A stretch of DNA of 45,320 nucleotides from Minisyncoccota bacterium. GTDB lineage: Bacteria > Patescibacteriota > Minisyncoccia > Phycocordibacterales > UBA1550. The translations under genes and the position numbers were made by a program. Below are positions 1 to 9,529 of the stretch, one piece after another (within the stretch, counting starts at the first letter, position 1; each line of letters starts with the position of its first letter). The stretch covers positions 1-45,320 of the forward strand of contig JAQTPS010000004.1 in NCBI GenBank assembly GCA_028712595.1, in the 5' to 3' direction. The notes under the pieces were generated by a model. The model saw only the letters and a list, made by a program, of their open reading frames with translations, searched no databases and was not told where the DNA came from.

Positions 1-180
1 GAAAAAGTCCAAAAATCAAATAGCGCACCAAAAACTCCCAAGAAAGTTCCGGCCGTAAGTACATCCACTCCTCCTAGCATAATATCTGCCACAGCTACGC
101 CGACACCAGAGATAACAGAGCCGACCCCGCAAGAGCACAAATCTTTCTTCTCGAAGATTTTGGATTTTTTGGGGTGGTAG
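1..180 (+). CDS. C-terminal end of a protein with Pro/Thr/Ser-rich linker (partial, 5' end outside window)
   Basis: Open frame 1 reads EKVQKSNSAPKTPKKVPAVSTSTPPSIISATATPTPEITEPTPQEHKSFFSKILDFLGW* with stop at 178-180. Confidence 0.55.
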   Translation, partial: EKVQKSNSAPKTPKKVPAVSTSTPPSIISATATPTPEITEPTPQEHKSFFSKILDFLGW

Positions 181-451
181 GGAGAATAAGTCGGGGAATC
201 TCCTACAACTCTCGGCTCGTCGCACGCCGGGAGAGGGAATCTCCCTCGACTAAACTTTTGTCGTCGCAAAAATTTGTCTGGGCACTGGCTCGTGCGCACT
301 TGTGGTCACGAGTTACTAAGTCTGCTCGGATGAATACATCCTCCGCGGACTAAGTACTCGCGACCCCGGCTCGTGGTTTTTGATTACAAAAACATCACTG
401 CGCCTCGCACAACTAAAAAACCTCGCGCAGGCGAGGTTTTTCTTTACGTTG
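181..451 (-). repeat. tRNA-tail element of tRNA-Lys (modular hairpins plus T-arm copies)
   Basis: Read on the tRNA strand: terminator hairpin, partial inverted tRNA end (GTTGTGCG), palindrome GTTTTTG-TAAT-CAAAAAC, GGTCGCGAGTACT...AGTAACTCGTGACC, 31-nt GAC..GACG..GTC hairpin (248-278), then GATTCCCTCTCCCGGCG and GATTCCCCGAC, which resemble the tRNA 3' end GATTCCCTCCGGGCG. Confidence 0.8.
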
Positions 452-524
452 TGCGCCCGGAGGGAATCGGACCCCCGACCATCTCCTTAAAAGGGAGCTG
501 CTCTACCGACTGAGCTACGGGCGC
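452..524 (-). tRNA. tRNA-Lys (anticodon TTT)
   Basis: Reverse complement GCGCCCGTAGCTCAGTCGGTAGAGCAGCTCCCTTTTAAGGAGATGGTCGGGGGTCCGATTCCCTCCGGGCGCA; cloverleaf with loop CTTTTAA. Confidence 0.93.
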
Positions 525-629
525 ATATTTATGAGAAAAAGAAGAGAAACCCCAAGAAGCTTTTTCTATTTTTATTAACCAAAAAATACTAACACAAAAG
601 GTCAAAATACGGAACCCCCTGCGCCTATT

Positions 630-1043
630 TTAGACAGGCAAGTCAAAAGCGAAAGATCCTGGGCCAAGGAAAATCAACACCCCCAATACTATTGCAAGAA
701 GAACAAAAAAGCTTGCTGTGTTCTCTGGCAATAGTTCTGGTCGTCGACGTTTGATAAAAACTGCGACGACCATGAGTACAAATCCGAGAAGGGCAACGCC
801 TTGAGTATAGAATCCCAAGAGGAGTCCAATACCAATAATTAGTTTTGCTATTGCTACAACCCAAAAGAAAAAATTACCTGGGCGTAATCCTAGCTTGTCG
901 AAAAAAGCAATTTCGTTTTCTCGATTACCAGAAAACTTAAGGTATGCGAAGCGTATAAAAAATAAACCAAGAGAAGCGCGAAGAATAAACGTCGCAAAGA
1001 ATCCATAGCTTAGAAGTTGGGGAAAGAGACTTACTGATTGCAT
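630..1043 (-). CDS. DoxX-like small membrane protein
   Basis: 137-aa, four hydrophobic segments, DoxX-like pattern (ILRASLGLFFIRFAYLKFSG; LIIGIGLLLGFYTQGVALLGFVLM). Confidence 0.6.
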   Translation of the reverse strand: MQSVSLFPQLLSYGFFATFILRASLGLFFIRFAYLKFSGNRENEIAFFDKLGLRPGNFFFWVVAIAKLIIGIGLLLGFYTQGVALLGFVLMVVAVFIKRRRPELLPENTASFFVLLAIVLGVLIFLGPGSFAFDLPV

Positions 1044-1076
1044 ATATGAGATTGTAGCAAAAATAACTTTATTTTC

Positions 1077-2363
1077 CTACTTTTTAAATCCAAGCTTCGC
1101 AAGCTCTTCTCGCGCAACATCCGCATCGTCCCAAGGTGTTTTTGTTCCGTTCGGACCCATTATGTAGGGGTCTGTGCCCTTGCCTGTGATAATGACAGCA
1201 TCGCCTTTCTTGGCGTATTTTAATCCTTTAGCGATTGCCTTCCTGCGGTCCATAATAATTTCCGCTTTCCCTTTGGGGATTCCTCCCATAATATCTGACA
1301 CAATTTTTTTCGGGTCTTCGTCGTAAGGGTCTTCGTCCGTCAAAATTATTTTTTCGCAATTTTCGGATGCGACACGTCCCATAGCAGGGCGTTTCCTAGT
1401 ATCACGCCCACCGCCTGTGCCACCGAGAATACAAATTTTTCTTGAGCCCTCAAAAACTCCATAAACTTTTTCAAGAGAATCGACTGTGTGCGCATAGTCA
1501 ACAATAACATCGAATTCCTGCCCGGCATTTACACGCTCTACGCGCCCGCGAATACCTTTGAAATTTTGAATAGCATGACGAATGGCATCATCTGAAACAC
1601 CTAGTGTTTTTGCAAATGCTATTCCCGCAAGAATATTTGAAAGGTTAAATATCCCATAAAGATGCGCTTCTAGCGGTGCTCCACCAAACATAAATACTGT
1701 TTTATTTTTCTCGAGATTGTATGGCTCGCCGTCTTTTAGAGAATAAGTCTTTTTAATATCTGCATCAAAAGCAAGGAAATCTTTTGCGTGAGGGTCGTCA
1801 GAGTTTGCAATGAGAATGCGTGGACGTTTTGGCGAAGAAGTGAGCGCCTTTGCAAGAGAAAGTTTCGCCTTTTTGTAATTTTCGAAAGAGCCGTGCGACT
1901 CTATGTGCTCGGGAGAGAGGTTGGTAAACAAAAGTGCGTCAAATTCTATAAACTTATGACGGAAAACTTTTGCCGCTTCCGAAGTCATTTCAAGAATAGC
2001 GAAGTCGCACCCCGCTTTGACTGCGCGATGCAAGAAATTTTGCACAAAGAAGCGTCCCGGCATTGTCATCTTGAAAAGATTTCGTTCTTCTTGTTCGCCT
2101 ACTTTGAAACGAAGGGTTCCTGCGAGAGCTGTTTTGTAACCCGCCTCCTCGAGTATTGCGTTTACTACCTCGGCGGTGGAAGTTTTGCCCTTGGTGCCCG
2201 TTATAGCAATTACTTTTATATATCGAGAAGGAAAGCGATAAACAATCGCGCTCAAAAGCGCAAGAAAATAGTGGTATATTGGCTGGATTTTTTTGAAAAG
2301 ATTGCGCGGAATTAAACGCTTTACGAAATTCAGAATTTTTTCAGCAGTGCTATTTGGTCTCAT
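1077..2363 (-). CDS. Mur ligase family protein (MurE-like UDP-N-acetylmuramyl peptide synthetase)
   Basis: P-loop ITGTKGKTSTAEVVNAIL, LEMTSEA, FTNLSPEHIESHGSFENYKKAK, VDYAHTVDSLEKVY, ILGGTGGGRDTRKRPAMG; short N-terminus with a hydrophobic stretch. Confidence 0.85.
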   Translation of the reverse strand: MRPNSTAEKILNFVKRLIPRNLFKKIQPIYHYFLALLSAIVYRFPSRYIKVIAITGTKGKTSTAEVVNAILEEAGYKTALAGTLRFKVGEQEERNLFKMTMPGRFFVQNFLHRAVKAGCDFAILEMTSEAAKVFRHKFIEFDALLFTNLSPEHIESHGSFENYKKAKLSLAKALTSSPKRPRILIANSDDPHAKDFLAFDADIKKTYSLKDGEPYNLEKNKTVFMFGGAPLEAHLYGIFNLSNILAGIAFAKTLGVSDDAIRHAIQNFKGIRGRVERVNAGQEFDVIVDYAHTVDSLEKVYGVFEGSRKICILGGTGGGRDTRKRPAMGRVASENCEKIILTDEDPYDEDPKKIVSDIMGGIPKGKAEIIMDRRKAIAKGLKYAKKGDAVIITGKGTDPYIMGPNGTKTPWDDADVAREELAKLGFKK

Positions 2364-2375
2364 ATTTGTTTATCT

Positions 2376-2957
2376 TTATTTTCCTAATTGTTTTAATGCT
2401 TGTTTTATACGACCACTCGTTCCTTTTATATCTCCCGGCACTTTTTTCAATGCTTCTCGCGCTTCTCTATCTGTGTATCCCATTGCGACAAGACCTTCTA
2501 TCGCATCGTGCTCTTCCCTTAGCGCGCCGACTCCAGTTTCGCCCTCACCACTACCGCCAACTTTCTCGCGAAGCTCAAGAATTATTTTTTGCGCGCTCTT
2601 TGATCCAATTCCTGAAACTTTTGTAAGCGCTCCGGCATCTCCATTTGAGATTGCTTCTTTTATGTGGTCGATTGGAGCTGTATTCATTATGCCGAGCGCG
2701 GACTTTGGACCGATACCCGAGACACTGATAAGCATTTCAAAAAAATCTATCTCGTTTTCATCTTGAAATCCGTAAAGGTCTAGCGCGTCTTCTCGAACAA
2801 CGAGATGAGTCCAAAGAGAAACTTTTTTGTCGGTAGTTTTACGGAGCGCTTGCAGGGTGTCGACAGTGACTCTAACTTTATAACCCACTCCGCCAACGTC
2901 GACTACGATAAAACGGTCGTTTGCGGATAATAGTGTGCCCGAAAGGTGAGATATCAT
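2376..2957 (-). CDS. ruvA: Holliday junction branch migration protein RuvA
   Basis: MISHLSGTLLSANDRFIVVDVGGVGYKVRV; HhH motifs SGIGPKSALGIM and SGIGSKSAQKIILELR. Confidence 0.93.
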   Translation of the reverse strand: MISHLSGTLLSANDRFIVVDVGGVGYKVRVTVDTLQALRKTTDKKVSLWTHLVVREDALDLYGFQDENEIDFFEMLISVSGIGPKSALGIMNTAPIDHIKEAISNGDAGALTKVSGIGSKSAQKIILELREKVGGSGEGETGVGALREEHDAIEGLVAMGYTDREAREALKKVPGDIKGTSGRIKQALKQLGK

Positions 2958-3054
2958 TCTTCTATAGTACAGGGTTTTTCGCTATTTTGCACTTTCGTGA
3001 TTTTCCTCGTAACCTATTGCAAAATCTCAGTAATAATGTATAGTATCTCCACAT

Positions 3055-3318
3055 ATGGCAATTATTCAATCAGCAAAACGCGCAATTCGTGGTTCCGAAA
3101 GGAAGCGCGTGTACAACGAACGTCGTAGCAAAGCTATGAAGGAAGTAGTAAAAGAGGTAAAAGCTCTCGCTACCGCCAAGGATAAAAAAAGCGCTCAAGC
3201 GCTCCTCGCCAAGGCCTTCAAGGCAATAGACAAGGCAGCAAAGACAAACTTTATCAAGAAAAATACAGCTTCTCGAAAAAAGTCCCGCCTTGCAAAAATG
3301 ATTAAAAAGTTAGCGTAA
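3055..3318 (+). CDS. rpsT: 30S ribosomal protein S20
   Basis: MAIIQSAKRAIRGSERKRVYNERRSKAMK... typical bS20. Confidence 0.93.
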   Translation: MAIIQSAKRAIRGSERKRVYNERRSKAMKEVVKEVKALATAKDKKSAQALLAKAFKAIDKAAKTNFIKKNTASRKKSRLAKMIKKLA

Positions 3319-3327
3319 TAAAATAAA

Positions 3328-3362
3328 AAAACCGAGCGCCATTTTGGCGCTCGGTCTTTTTG
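3328..3362 (+). terminator. Rho-independent terminator after rpsT
   Basis: aaaaaaccgagcgccattttggcgctcggtcttttt inverted repeat plus T-run. Confidence 0.8.
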
Positions 3363-3376
3363 TATATACTTATTGT

Positions 3377-3691
3377 ATGAACAATATTATCCCAGCAGAA
3401 GCGCAAGACCTCATACAAAAAGAAGGCGCAACCGTGATAGATGTTCGTACTCCCGAAGAGTATGCATCTGGACACATACAAGGTGCAATAAATCTCAATA
3501 TTCAATTTTCTAATTTTGAAGATGAACTAAAAAGGCTTGATACCCAAAAATGTTACATTGTAAATTGCCAGCACGGATTTAGGTCAAGCAGGGCATCTAA
3601 GCGAATGAAAAATCTCGGCTTCTCGAATGTGAATAATCTTTTGGGCGGATTGGATGCGTGGAGGAGTTATGGGTTGGGGGTGGAGGTTTGA
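3377..3691 (+). CDS. Rhodanese-like domain protein
   Basis: MNNIIPAEAQDLIQKEGATVIDVRTPEEYASGHIQGAINL...VNCQHGFRSSRASKRMKNLGF; Cys-containing active loop CQHGFRS. Confidence 0.88.
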   Translation: MNNIIPAEAQDLIQKEGATVIDVRTPEEYASGHIQGAINLNIQFSNFEDELKRLDTQKCYIVNCQHGFRSSRASKRMKNLGFSNVNNLLGGLDAWRSYGLGVEV

Positions 3692-3696
3692 ATTGA

Positions 3697-4121
3697 TCGC
3701 ACTTGTGGTCACAAATATTTATTCGCCGTCGCTCATAAATTTTCTCACGGTAGGAATGCCCCCGCCTCTCGCCTCGTCGCCACTCGGCTCGGGCTAGGCG
3801 CCGGCTCATGGCCTCGCAAGCTTGCTTGGCACTCGGACGCACTTGTGGTCACAAGTTACTAAGTCTGCTCGGATGATTACACCCTGCGCGGACTAAGTAC
3901 TCGCGACCCCGGCTCGCGGTCTCGCAAGCTTGCTCGACATCGCTCGGTAGGATCTCCTTCGAGTTTTTCCTCGTCGCCACTCGGAAAACTCTAGGCACTG
4001 GCTCGATTGTTTTTTCTGCTGAAAAAACATATCTCCGCCATTCGATTCCTACACGCAAGGCAAGAAGTTGCCTTGCTCGGGAGCACAATAAAAAACCACC
4101 TTTCGGTGGAATTTTTTATTG
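3697..4121 (-). repeat. tRNA-tail element of tRNA-Arg(GCG), multi-module
   Basis: On the tRNA strand: ..TTGTGCTCCCG-[AGCAAGGCAACTTCTTGCCTTGCGT]-GTAGGAATCGAA-TGGCGGAG.. inverted tRNA 3' end split by a 25-nt hairpin; later direct partial copies GATCCTACC and ATTCCTACCG. Confidence 0.85.
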
Positions 4122-4193
4122 TGCTCCCGGTAGGAATCGAACCTACATCGCAGGCTCCGCAAGCTTGCGTCCTATCCATTGAACGACGGGAGC
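4122..4193 (-). tRNA. tRNA-Arg (anticodon GCG)
   Basis: Reverse complement GCTCCCGTCGTTCAATGGATAGGACGCAAGCTTGCGGAGCCTGCGATGTAGGTTCGATTCCTACCGGGAGCA; loop TTGCGGA. Confidence 0.85.
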
Positions 4194-4246
4194 ATGTCTC
4201 TAAAACTTCAACACTGTAACACAAAACCAAGAAAAATCAAAAGTTT

Positions 4247-4723
4247 CTAGAATCCTAGTCGTCTCATAACGCGGTCAGGCAATGGCTCTGCTTGTGGGTG
4301 TTCAGGAAGTATTGACGAGAGAGCTTTGTGCACTTCTTCGGTTGATGTGTCTCCGAGAGGAACTACAATGAGCGGCATAAAAGATTTTTTTGAAGTAAGA
4401 AGAATTTTTCCATTAGAATGTTTCCCATCTTTGTATTCTTCAGTTATCCAAAATGATTCAAGAAATTTCCACGGATAAAATGTTTTTCCGGCGCGTACGC
4501 CTTTTTTGGAAAGCTCATATTCTAGAATTTGTGGTGGATGAGTACTACTTGCCAGAAGTAGCCCCATACCAAGGAGGAGAATTATAGAAAGAAGGGCATT
4601 GCCAAAAACAAAAAACACCGCAGAAAGTACCACTACAATACCTCCGGTCCACCAATACCAACTTTGGGTGTGTTCTCGGTGCTCATATTCCGGCGCATGC
4701 CACTTAATGCGATAGTCGTCCAT
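4247..4723 (-). CDS. Hypothetical membrane protein
   Basis: MDDYRIKWHAPEYEHREHTQSWYWWTGGIVVVLSAVFFVFGNALLSIILLLGMGLLL...; probable start at internal Met of ORF 4247..4759. Confidence 0.65.
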   Translation of the reverse strand: MDDYRIKWHAPEYEHREHTQSWYWWTGGIVVVLSAVFFVFGNALLSIILLLGMGLLLASSTHPPQILEYELSKKGVRAGKTFYPWKFLESFWITEEYKDGKHSNGKILLTSKKSFMPLIVVPLGDTSTEEVHKALSSILPEHPQAEPLPDRVMRRLGF

Positions 4724-4761
4724 ATTGTTTAGTGTATCAGGGGCTTCTCTTATGTGCAATT

Positions 4762-5970
4762 TTATTTATCTTCTTTTAAATATTTTTTACCTTTCAATTT
4801 TTCTGGAAGTAAATCTTTCTCAGTATATTTTTCATAACCTTTTCCGTAGCCGAGATCCTTCATCAACTTTGTTGGCGCGTTAAGAATCTCCATTGGAATC
4901 GGCAGGTTTCCGTGTTCTTTTGCGTCTGACATTGCCGATACATACGCCTCATAGCCCGCTCTGTTTTTTGGAGCTTTGCAAAGATAAATAACTCCATGAG
5001 AAAGATTGATGCCTGCTTCTGGGTAGCCGATAGTTTCCACCGCTCGGAAAACAGCATTGGCAACTACAAGCGCATTTGAATCCGCCATTCCAATATCTTC
5101 CGAAGCAAATATCACCATTCTTCTCGCGATGAATTTTGGATCTTCGCCAGCTTCAATCATTCGCGATAAATAATAGAGAGCAGAATTCGGCTGGCTCGCG
5201 CGCATGCTTTTTATGAATGCTGAAATGGTATTGTAGTGCTCCTCTCCTTTTTTATCATAACGCAGGAATTTTGATTGGAGAGTTTGTTTAAGATTTTGGA
5301 GAGTTAGGTCGCCGTAAAGTTTTTTTGTATTTTCAATCATCGCAAGAGCTTGTCTTGCGTCACCTCCAGCCATAGAGAGTAGCCATTCCAGAGCGTCCTC
5401 CATAAATTTTGCTCCAGAACGAGCAATAATTTGTCGCATATTCTTTTCTGACAATTCTTCCAGTACAAAAACTCGGCATCGCGAAAGAAGGGGAGGAATA
5501 ACTTCAAAAGAAGGGTTCTCGGTAGTTGCGCCTATCAAGGTAAGTTTACCGGACTCTACTGCAGGCAAAAGAAAATCTTGTTGCGCTTTATTGAAACGAT
5601 GAATTTCGTCGAGGAAAAGTATTTTTGGTCCAAAGAGGTCGCCGTGCGCGTCAATTATTTTCTTTATATCCTCTTTCCCCGCAGATACTGCAGAAAGTTC
5701 GTGATAGTCGGCGTTGAGAGCTTTTGCGTAGATGCGAGCGAGTGTGGTTTTTCCTACTCCGGGAGGTCCCCACAAAATAAATGAGAACAAATGTTTTTCT
5801 TCGATGGCCACGCGAAGGGGCCCCTTCGCGTGGCCCTTCGAAGGGTCTCCTTTCCCAACCAAGTGTTCCTGCCCAACGAATTCATCGAGGTTTTTTGGCC
5901 TTATTCTTGAAGCTAGTGGTTCCATACATAACATTATACTCTTATCTTTGTGTGCTTGAGCTATCAACAA
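4762..5970 (-). CDS. rarA: Replication-associated recombination protein A (AAA+ ATPase, MgsA/RarA)
   Basis: MEPLASRIRPKNLDEFVGQEHLVG, Walker A WGPPGVGKTTLA, Walker B ILFLDEIHRFNKAQQDFLLPAVE, C-terminal MKDLGYGKGYEKYTE. Confidence 0.92.
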   Translation of the reverse strand: MLIAQAHKDKSIMLCMEPLASRIRPKNLDEFVGQEHLVGKGDPSKGHAKGPLRVAIEEKHLFSFILWGPPGVGKTTLARIYAKALNADYHELSAVSAGKEDIKKIIDAHGDLFGPKILFLDEIHRFNKAQQDFLLPAVESGKLTLIGATTENPSFEVIPPLLSRCRVFVLEELSEKNMRQIIARSGAKFMEDALEWLLSMAGGDARQALAMIENTKKLYGDLTLQNLKQTLQSKFLRYDKKGEEHYNTISAFIKSMRASQPNSALYYLSRMIEAGEDPKFIARRMVIFASEDIGMADSNALVVANAVFRAVETIGYPEAGINLSHGVIYLCKAPKNRAGYEAYVSAMSDAKEHGNLPIPMEILNAPTKLMKDLGYGKGYEKYTEKDLLPEKLKGKKYLKEDK

Positions 5971-6014
5971 AAAAGACCGAAAAACCGGTCTTTTTTAAAC
6001 AACCACTAAAACTT

Positions 6015-7265
6015 TTATTCGTACCTTAATGCGTCCACAGGATTTTTCTTGCCAGCTTTGCGCGCTGGGTAAATTCCGAAAACAATACCAGCAACACCCG
6101 ATACTCCAAGCCCAAGAAGAACAGCAGAGAGGGGGAAAGCAAACCCCCACCCAAGAGAAGAAAAGAAAGTTGAAATAACCAAGTATGCGATTCCGACGAT
6201 GATTGCGCCAAAAGCGATTCCGGCAGTGCCTCCAAGAAGGGTTAATAAAACCGATTCAATTAAAAACTGTTGCAAGATATCTCCGTCTGTTGCTCCAACA
6301 GCTTTTCGCAGTCCGATTTCGCGGGTTCTTTCTGTAACAGACACGAGCATTATATTCATAATTCCAATACCGCCAACGACAAGAGAAATCGATGCTATCG
6401 CTGCCAAGAAAATTGTAAGGATTGAAGTTATATTCCCAAGAATCGACAAAATATCCGCTTGGGTCATTATGTTGAAATCGTCTTTGTTTGGGTCGGTTAT
6501 GCCATGATTCTGACGCAAAACAAATTTCATTCGTGATTCCACAAAATTAAGATCATACTGTGAATTTGCTTGAACAATGACCGCGCTAAAATGAGAAATT
6601 CCGAGTAATTGTTTTTGGGCAACTGTTATCGGTACGATGACGACATTTCCTTGGTCAACGCCAAACATACCAGTACCGCCCTTCTCAAGTATTCCAACGA
6701 CGCGGAATGATAAATTTTTCAGTCGAATTGTTTTGTTGATTGGGTTAAGTGCGGAGCCAAAAAGAGTTTTTGCAAGTTCGGGCCCGATGACAACTACATG
6801 ATTTGCAGAATCAACATCTGCTTTGGTAAAGGCAGACCCAACTCCGATAGTTAGTTTTCGCACTGGGAACATGCTGGCAGATACCCCCTGATAAGTTATT
6901 GTTTTATTATTATTTCCATACACAACTTCGGCTTGCCCGTTGACTACTGCCGCCGCCGCATCGATAGAAGGCTCGCGCTCCAGAGAATCTATATCTCTTT
7001 GTTTGAGTGTAGTGATGATTATTCCTTGCTCGGATGCAGGTGGGGAGAATTTGCCGTTACTTGGCGCTCCTGGGATGACAATAACAAGGTTGGAACCGAC
7101 ACTTTGAACCTGATTCAGAATTAAATCTTGCGCTGACTGTCCAATCGACATAAGAATAATCACGGAAGATATGCCGATAACAATACCAAGCATTGTCAAA
7201 GCTGAACGCATCTTGCTTTGCGTCAGACTTCGAGTTGAAGTTTTGAATGCATCTCTAAAAAGCAT
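6015..7265 (-). CDS. ABC transporter permease (MacB/FtsX-like)
   Basis: ALTMLGIVIGISSVIILMSIGQSA and VVGGIGIMNIMLVSVTERTREIGLRKAVGAT motifs. Confidence 0.92.
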   Translation of the reverse strand: MLFRDAFKTSTRSLTQSKMRSALTMLGIVIGISSVIILMSIGQSAQDLILNQVQSVGSNLVIVIPGAPSNGKFSPPASEQGIIITTLKQRDIDSLEREPSIDAAAAVVNGQAEVVYGNNNKTITYQGVSASMFPVRKLTIGVGSAFTKADVDSANHVVVIGPELAKTLFGSALNPINKTIRLKNLSFRVVGILEKGGTGMFGVDQGNVVIVPITVAQKQLLGISHFSAVIVQANSQYDLNFVESRMKFVLRQNHGITDPNKDDFNIMTQADILSILGNITSILTIFLAAIASISLVVGGIGIMNIMLVSVTERTREIGLRKAVGATDGDILQQFLIESVLLTLLGGTAGIAFGAIIVGIAYLVISTFFSSLGWGFAFPLSAVLLGLGVSGVAGIVFGIYPARKAGKKNPVDALRYE

Positions 7266-7266
7266 A

Positions 7267-7974
7267 TTATTTTAAATTGCCGGTGTGGTGATGGCGGGCG
7301 ACAATTGCTTTGTCGCTCTCGACCGCTCCATCTTTTATTTTAATAATTCGGTTTGCAAATCCCGCGGTCTCCGTCTCATGCGTCACCAAAATCACAGTTC
7401 GACCTTTTTTGTTGAGTGATTCAAGTATCTCCATAACCTGAAGGCCAGACTGTGAGTCAAGATTCCCGGTTGGCTCATCGGCAAAGATAACATTTGGGTC
7501 TGTTACAAGCGCTCTCGCGATAGCAACGCGTTGTTTTTGTCCGCCAGAGAGTCTACCAGCTTCAGTGTGGATTTTATCTTCGAGCCCAACTGCTTTGATT
7601 GCATTTTCAATCAAGCCCTTTCTTTTTGATGAAGGAATATCTGAATACAAAAGAGGAATTTCGACATTGCTATAAACAGTAAGTCGAGAAAGAAGATTAA
7701 ACGACTGAAAAACAAATCCCATATCTTTGTTGCGAACGCGCGCAAGCTCATGGTCCGTCATATCGTCGATACTTTTTCCTTGAAATTTGTAAGAACCCCC
7801 GCTTGGTCTATCTAAAAAGCTAAGTATGTGAAGAAGCGTTGACTTGCCAGAACCCGAAGGTCCCATGATAGAAACAAACTCTCCCTTTTCAACAGAAAAA
7901 GTCACGCCACGCAGGGCCTGCGTTGGTGTTTCTTCTTCAAAATATTCTTTTTTTAAATTGTTTACCTCAATCAT
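7267..7974 (-). CDS. ABC transporter ATP-binding protein (MacB/LolD-like)
   Basis: [41 protein letters not shown]. Confidence 0.93.
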   Translation of the reverse strand: MIEVNNLKKEYFEEETPTQALRGVTFSVEKGEFVSIMGPSGSGKSTLLHILSFLDRPSGGSYKFQGKSIDDMTDHELARVRNKDMGFVFQSFNLLSRLTVYSNVEIPLLYSDIPSSKRKGLIENAIKAVGLEDKIHTEAGRLSGGQKQRVAIARALVTDPNVIFADEPTGNLDSQSGLQVMEILESLNKKGRTVILVTHETETAGFANRIIKIKDGAVESDKAIVARHHHTGNLK

Positions 7975-9524
7975 TGTGCCTTAAGTCCGATATTGATAAC
8001 TTGTTCTCCGAGAGTGACGCCGGAAGTCACCTCAACGTTTCCTTTCTGGTCTTGTATGCCGAGGGTCACAGGATTTTGTTTTACCTGATTGTTTTCAAAT
8101 GTTTTCACAAATGTTCCTTGGTCGTCTTGTAGGATGGCATATTGCGGAAGAATGAGCACGTTATCCTTATGCTTTGTTTGTATCTCAATATTTGCTGTCA
8201 GACCACTCTTTAGTCGTGGGTCGGGCTTGCTGAATGAAATTTTGATTTTATAATTTACAACTCCTTGGGTATTTGTTTCTGCTGGAGCGATATAAAACAC
8301 AGACCCTTCAAATGTTTCGTTGAAGAAAGCATCCAGTGTCATTGTAACTGTATCGCCGACCGAGACCTTGCCAATATCAGTTTCAGAAACGCCAGCGTCC
8401 ACTTCGTATCCTGCGTCCGACATTATAGAAACAAGTGGTACGTTCGGCGATGCAAGCTGTCCTATTTTTGCGTCAAACTGCGTGATTGTGCCACTGATAG
8501 GCGCGACAATCTGCGCATTCTCCAGTTTAGCCAAAACGCTCTGAACGCTAGCTTTTGCCTGCTCGACTTGTGCCTCTTGCGCGGATATGTCGGTTGATAA
8601 AGACCCGGCATTTTTGAGGTCAAGTTCTGCCTGCTTCTGTGTCACGACCGCTTCCTTTTGCGCGACCGTAGTACTTTCTGTTGTTAGGGCAGAGTTATAA
8701 AGATTTAAGTTTGTGATGTATGTACTTGCTTGCGTGTTTGGCATTGGTATCTTCCAGCTTGCTCCCGAACCAATATTGTAGCCAGCAGGGAAGGAAATAT
8801 AGAGCCCACTTGTTCCGAGCGGAACTGAATTTGTGCTTACGGGCCCTGTTCCCGAGACAAGTCCACTGGCATTGAAATATCCCTCTCCACCACTTACAGT
8901 ATCAACCGTGATTAAACCCTCCGCGTCTCCTTCATAAGTTCCTGAAATAGTTGGCGCAGTGGCTGTCGAAGCAGTAGTCCCGGTATTTATAGTCGAGTAT
9001 GCTGTGATACTTGAGTTTAAGAGCGCGCGATGGGCGTTTGCTACGAGTGTTGCTTGTTGAGCCTTAGTATTTTCTAAATCAATTTTAGCGTTGGTCAAAC
9101 CTATTTGAGCAAGGTTGATATCTTCTGGTCGTGATCCGTTTTGTAAACCGTCGAGCCGAGCCTGTTGCGCATCAACGGTTGCCTCTGCTTGACGAAGTTG
9201 GGCAATAAGGTCGCTTGTATTTAGCTCTGCCAAAACTTGTCCTCTATAGACCTGTTTCCCGAGATCGGAATAAATATGAGAAATAGTGCCACTGCTACCA
9301 AAAGACAAAGACACATCTTGAGTAGGGGTGGTGTTTCCAGTGAGAGAAACTGATTCGACGATTGATCCTTTCTCTACTGTTACGAATTGGTATGTTGTGC
9401 CCCCGCGGAAAAATAGAAGATAACCACAAACAAGCACGACGAAGGCAACTATTATACCAACTCCGGTTTTTGTTTTGAGTAATTTTTTGGAAGTCTTTGA
9501 AATTGATGAAAATATTTTTGACAT
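7971..9524 (-). CDS. Periplasmic-adaptor-like / MacA-HlyD family protein
   Basis: N-terminal TM, VEKGSIVESVSLTGNTTPTQDVSLSFGSSGTI, coiled-coil, IVAPISGTITQFDAKIGQLA; forms an operon with the ABC genes. Confidence 0.88.
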   Translation of the reverse strand: MSKIFSSISKTSKKLLKTKTGVGIIVAFVVLVCGYLLFFRGGTTYQFVTVEKGSIVESVSLTGNTTPTQDVSLSFGSSGTISHIYSDLGKQVYRGQVLAELNTSDLIAQLRQAEATVDAQQARLDGLQNGSRPEDINLAQIGLTNAKIDLENTKAQQATLVANAHRALLNSSITAYSTINTGTTASTATAPTISGTYEGDAEGLITVDTVSGGEGYFNASGLVSGTGPVSTNSVPLGTSGLYISFPAGYNIGSGASWKIPMPNTQASTYITNLNLYNSALTTESTTVAQKEAVVTQKQAELDLKNAGSLSTDISAQEAQVEQAKASVQSVLAKLENAQIVAPISGTITQFDAKIGQLASPNVPLVSIMSDAGYEVDAGVSETDIGKVSVGDTVTMTLDAFFNETFEGSVFYIAPAETNTQGVVNYKIKISFSKPDPRLKSGLTANIEIQTKHKDNVLILPQYAILQDDQGTFVKTFENNQVKQNPVTLGIQDQKGNVEVTSGVTLGEQVINIGLKAQ

Positions 9525-9529
9525 GATTG

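Noticed and set aside
1788-2766. Plus-strand ORFs of 175, 157 and 90 aa
   Set aside because: Antisense to the Mur ligase and ruvA; no recognisable domains.
3597-4230. Several 79-81 aa ORFs around tRNA-Arg(GCG)
   Set aside because: Encoded by the tRNA and its tail element; Arg/Ser-rich nonsense.
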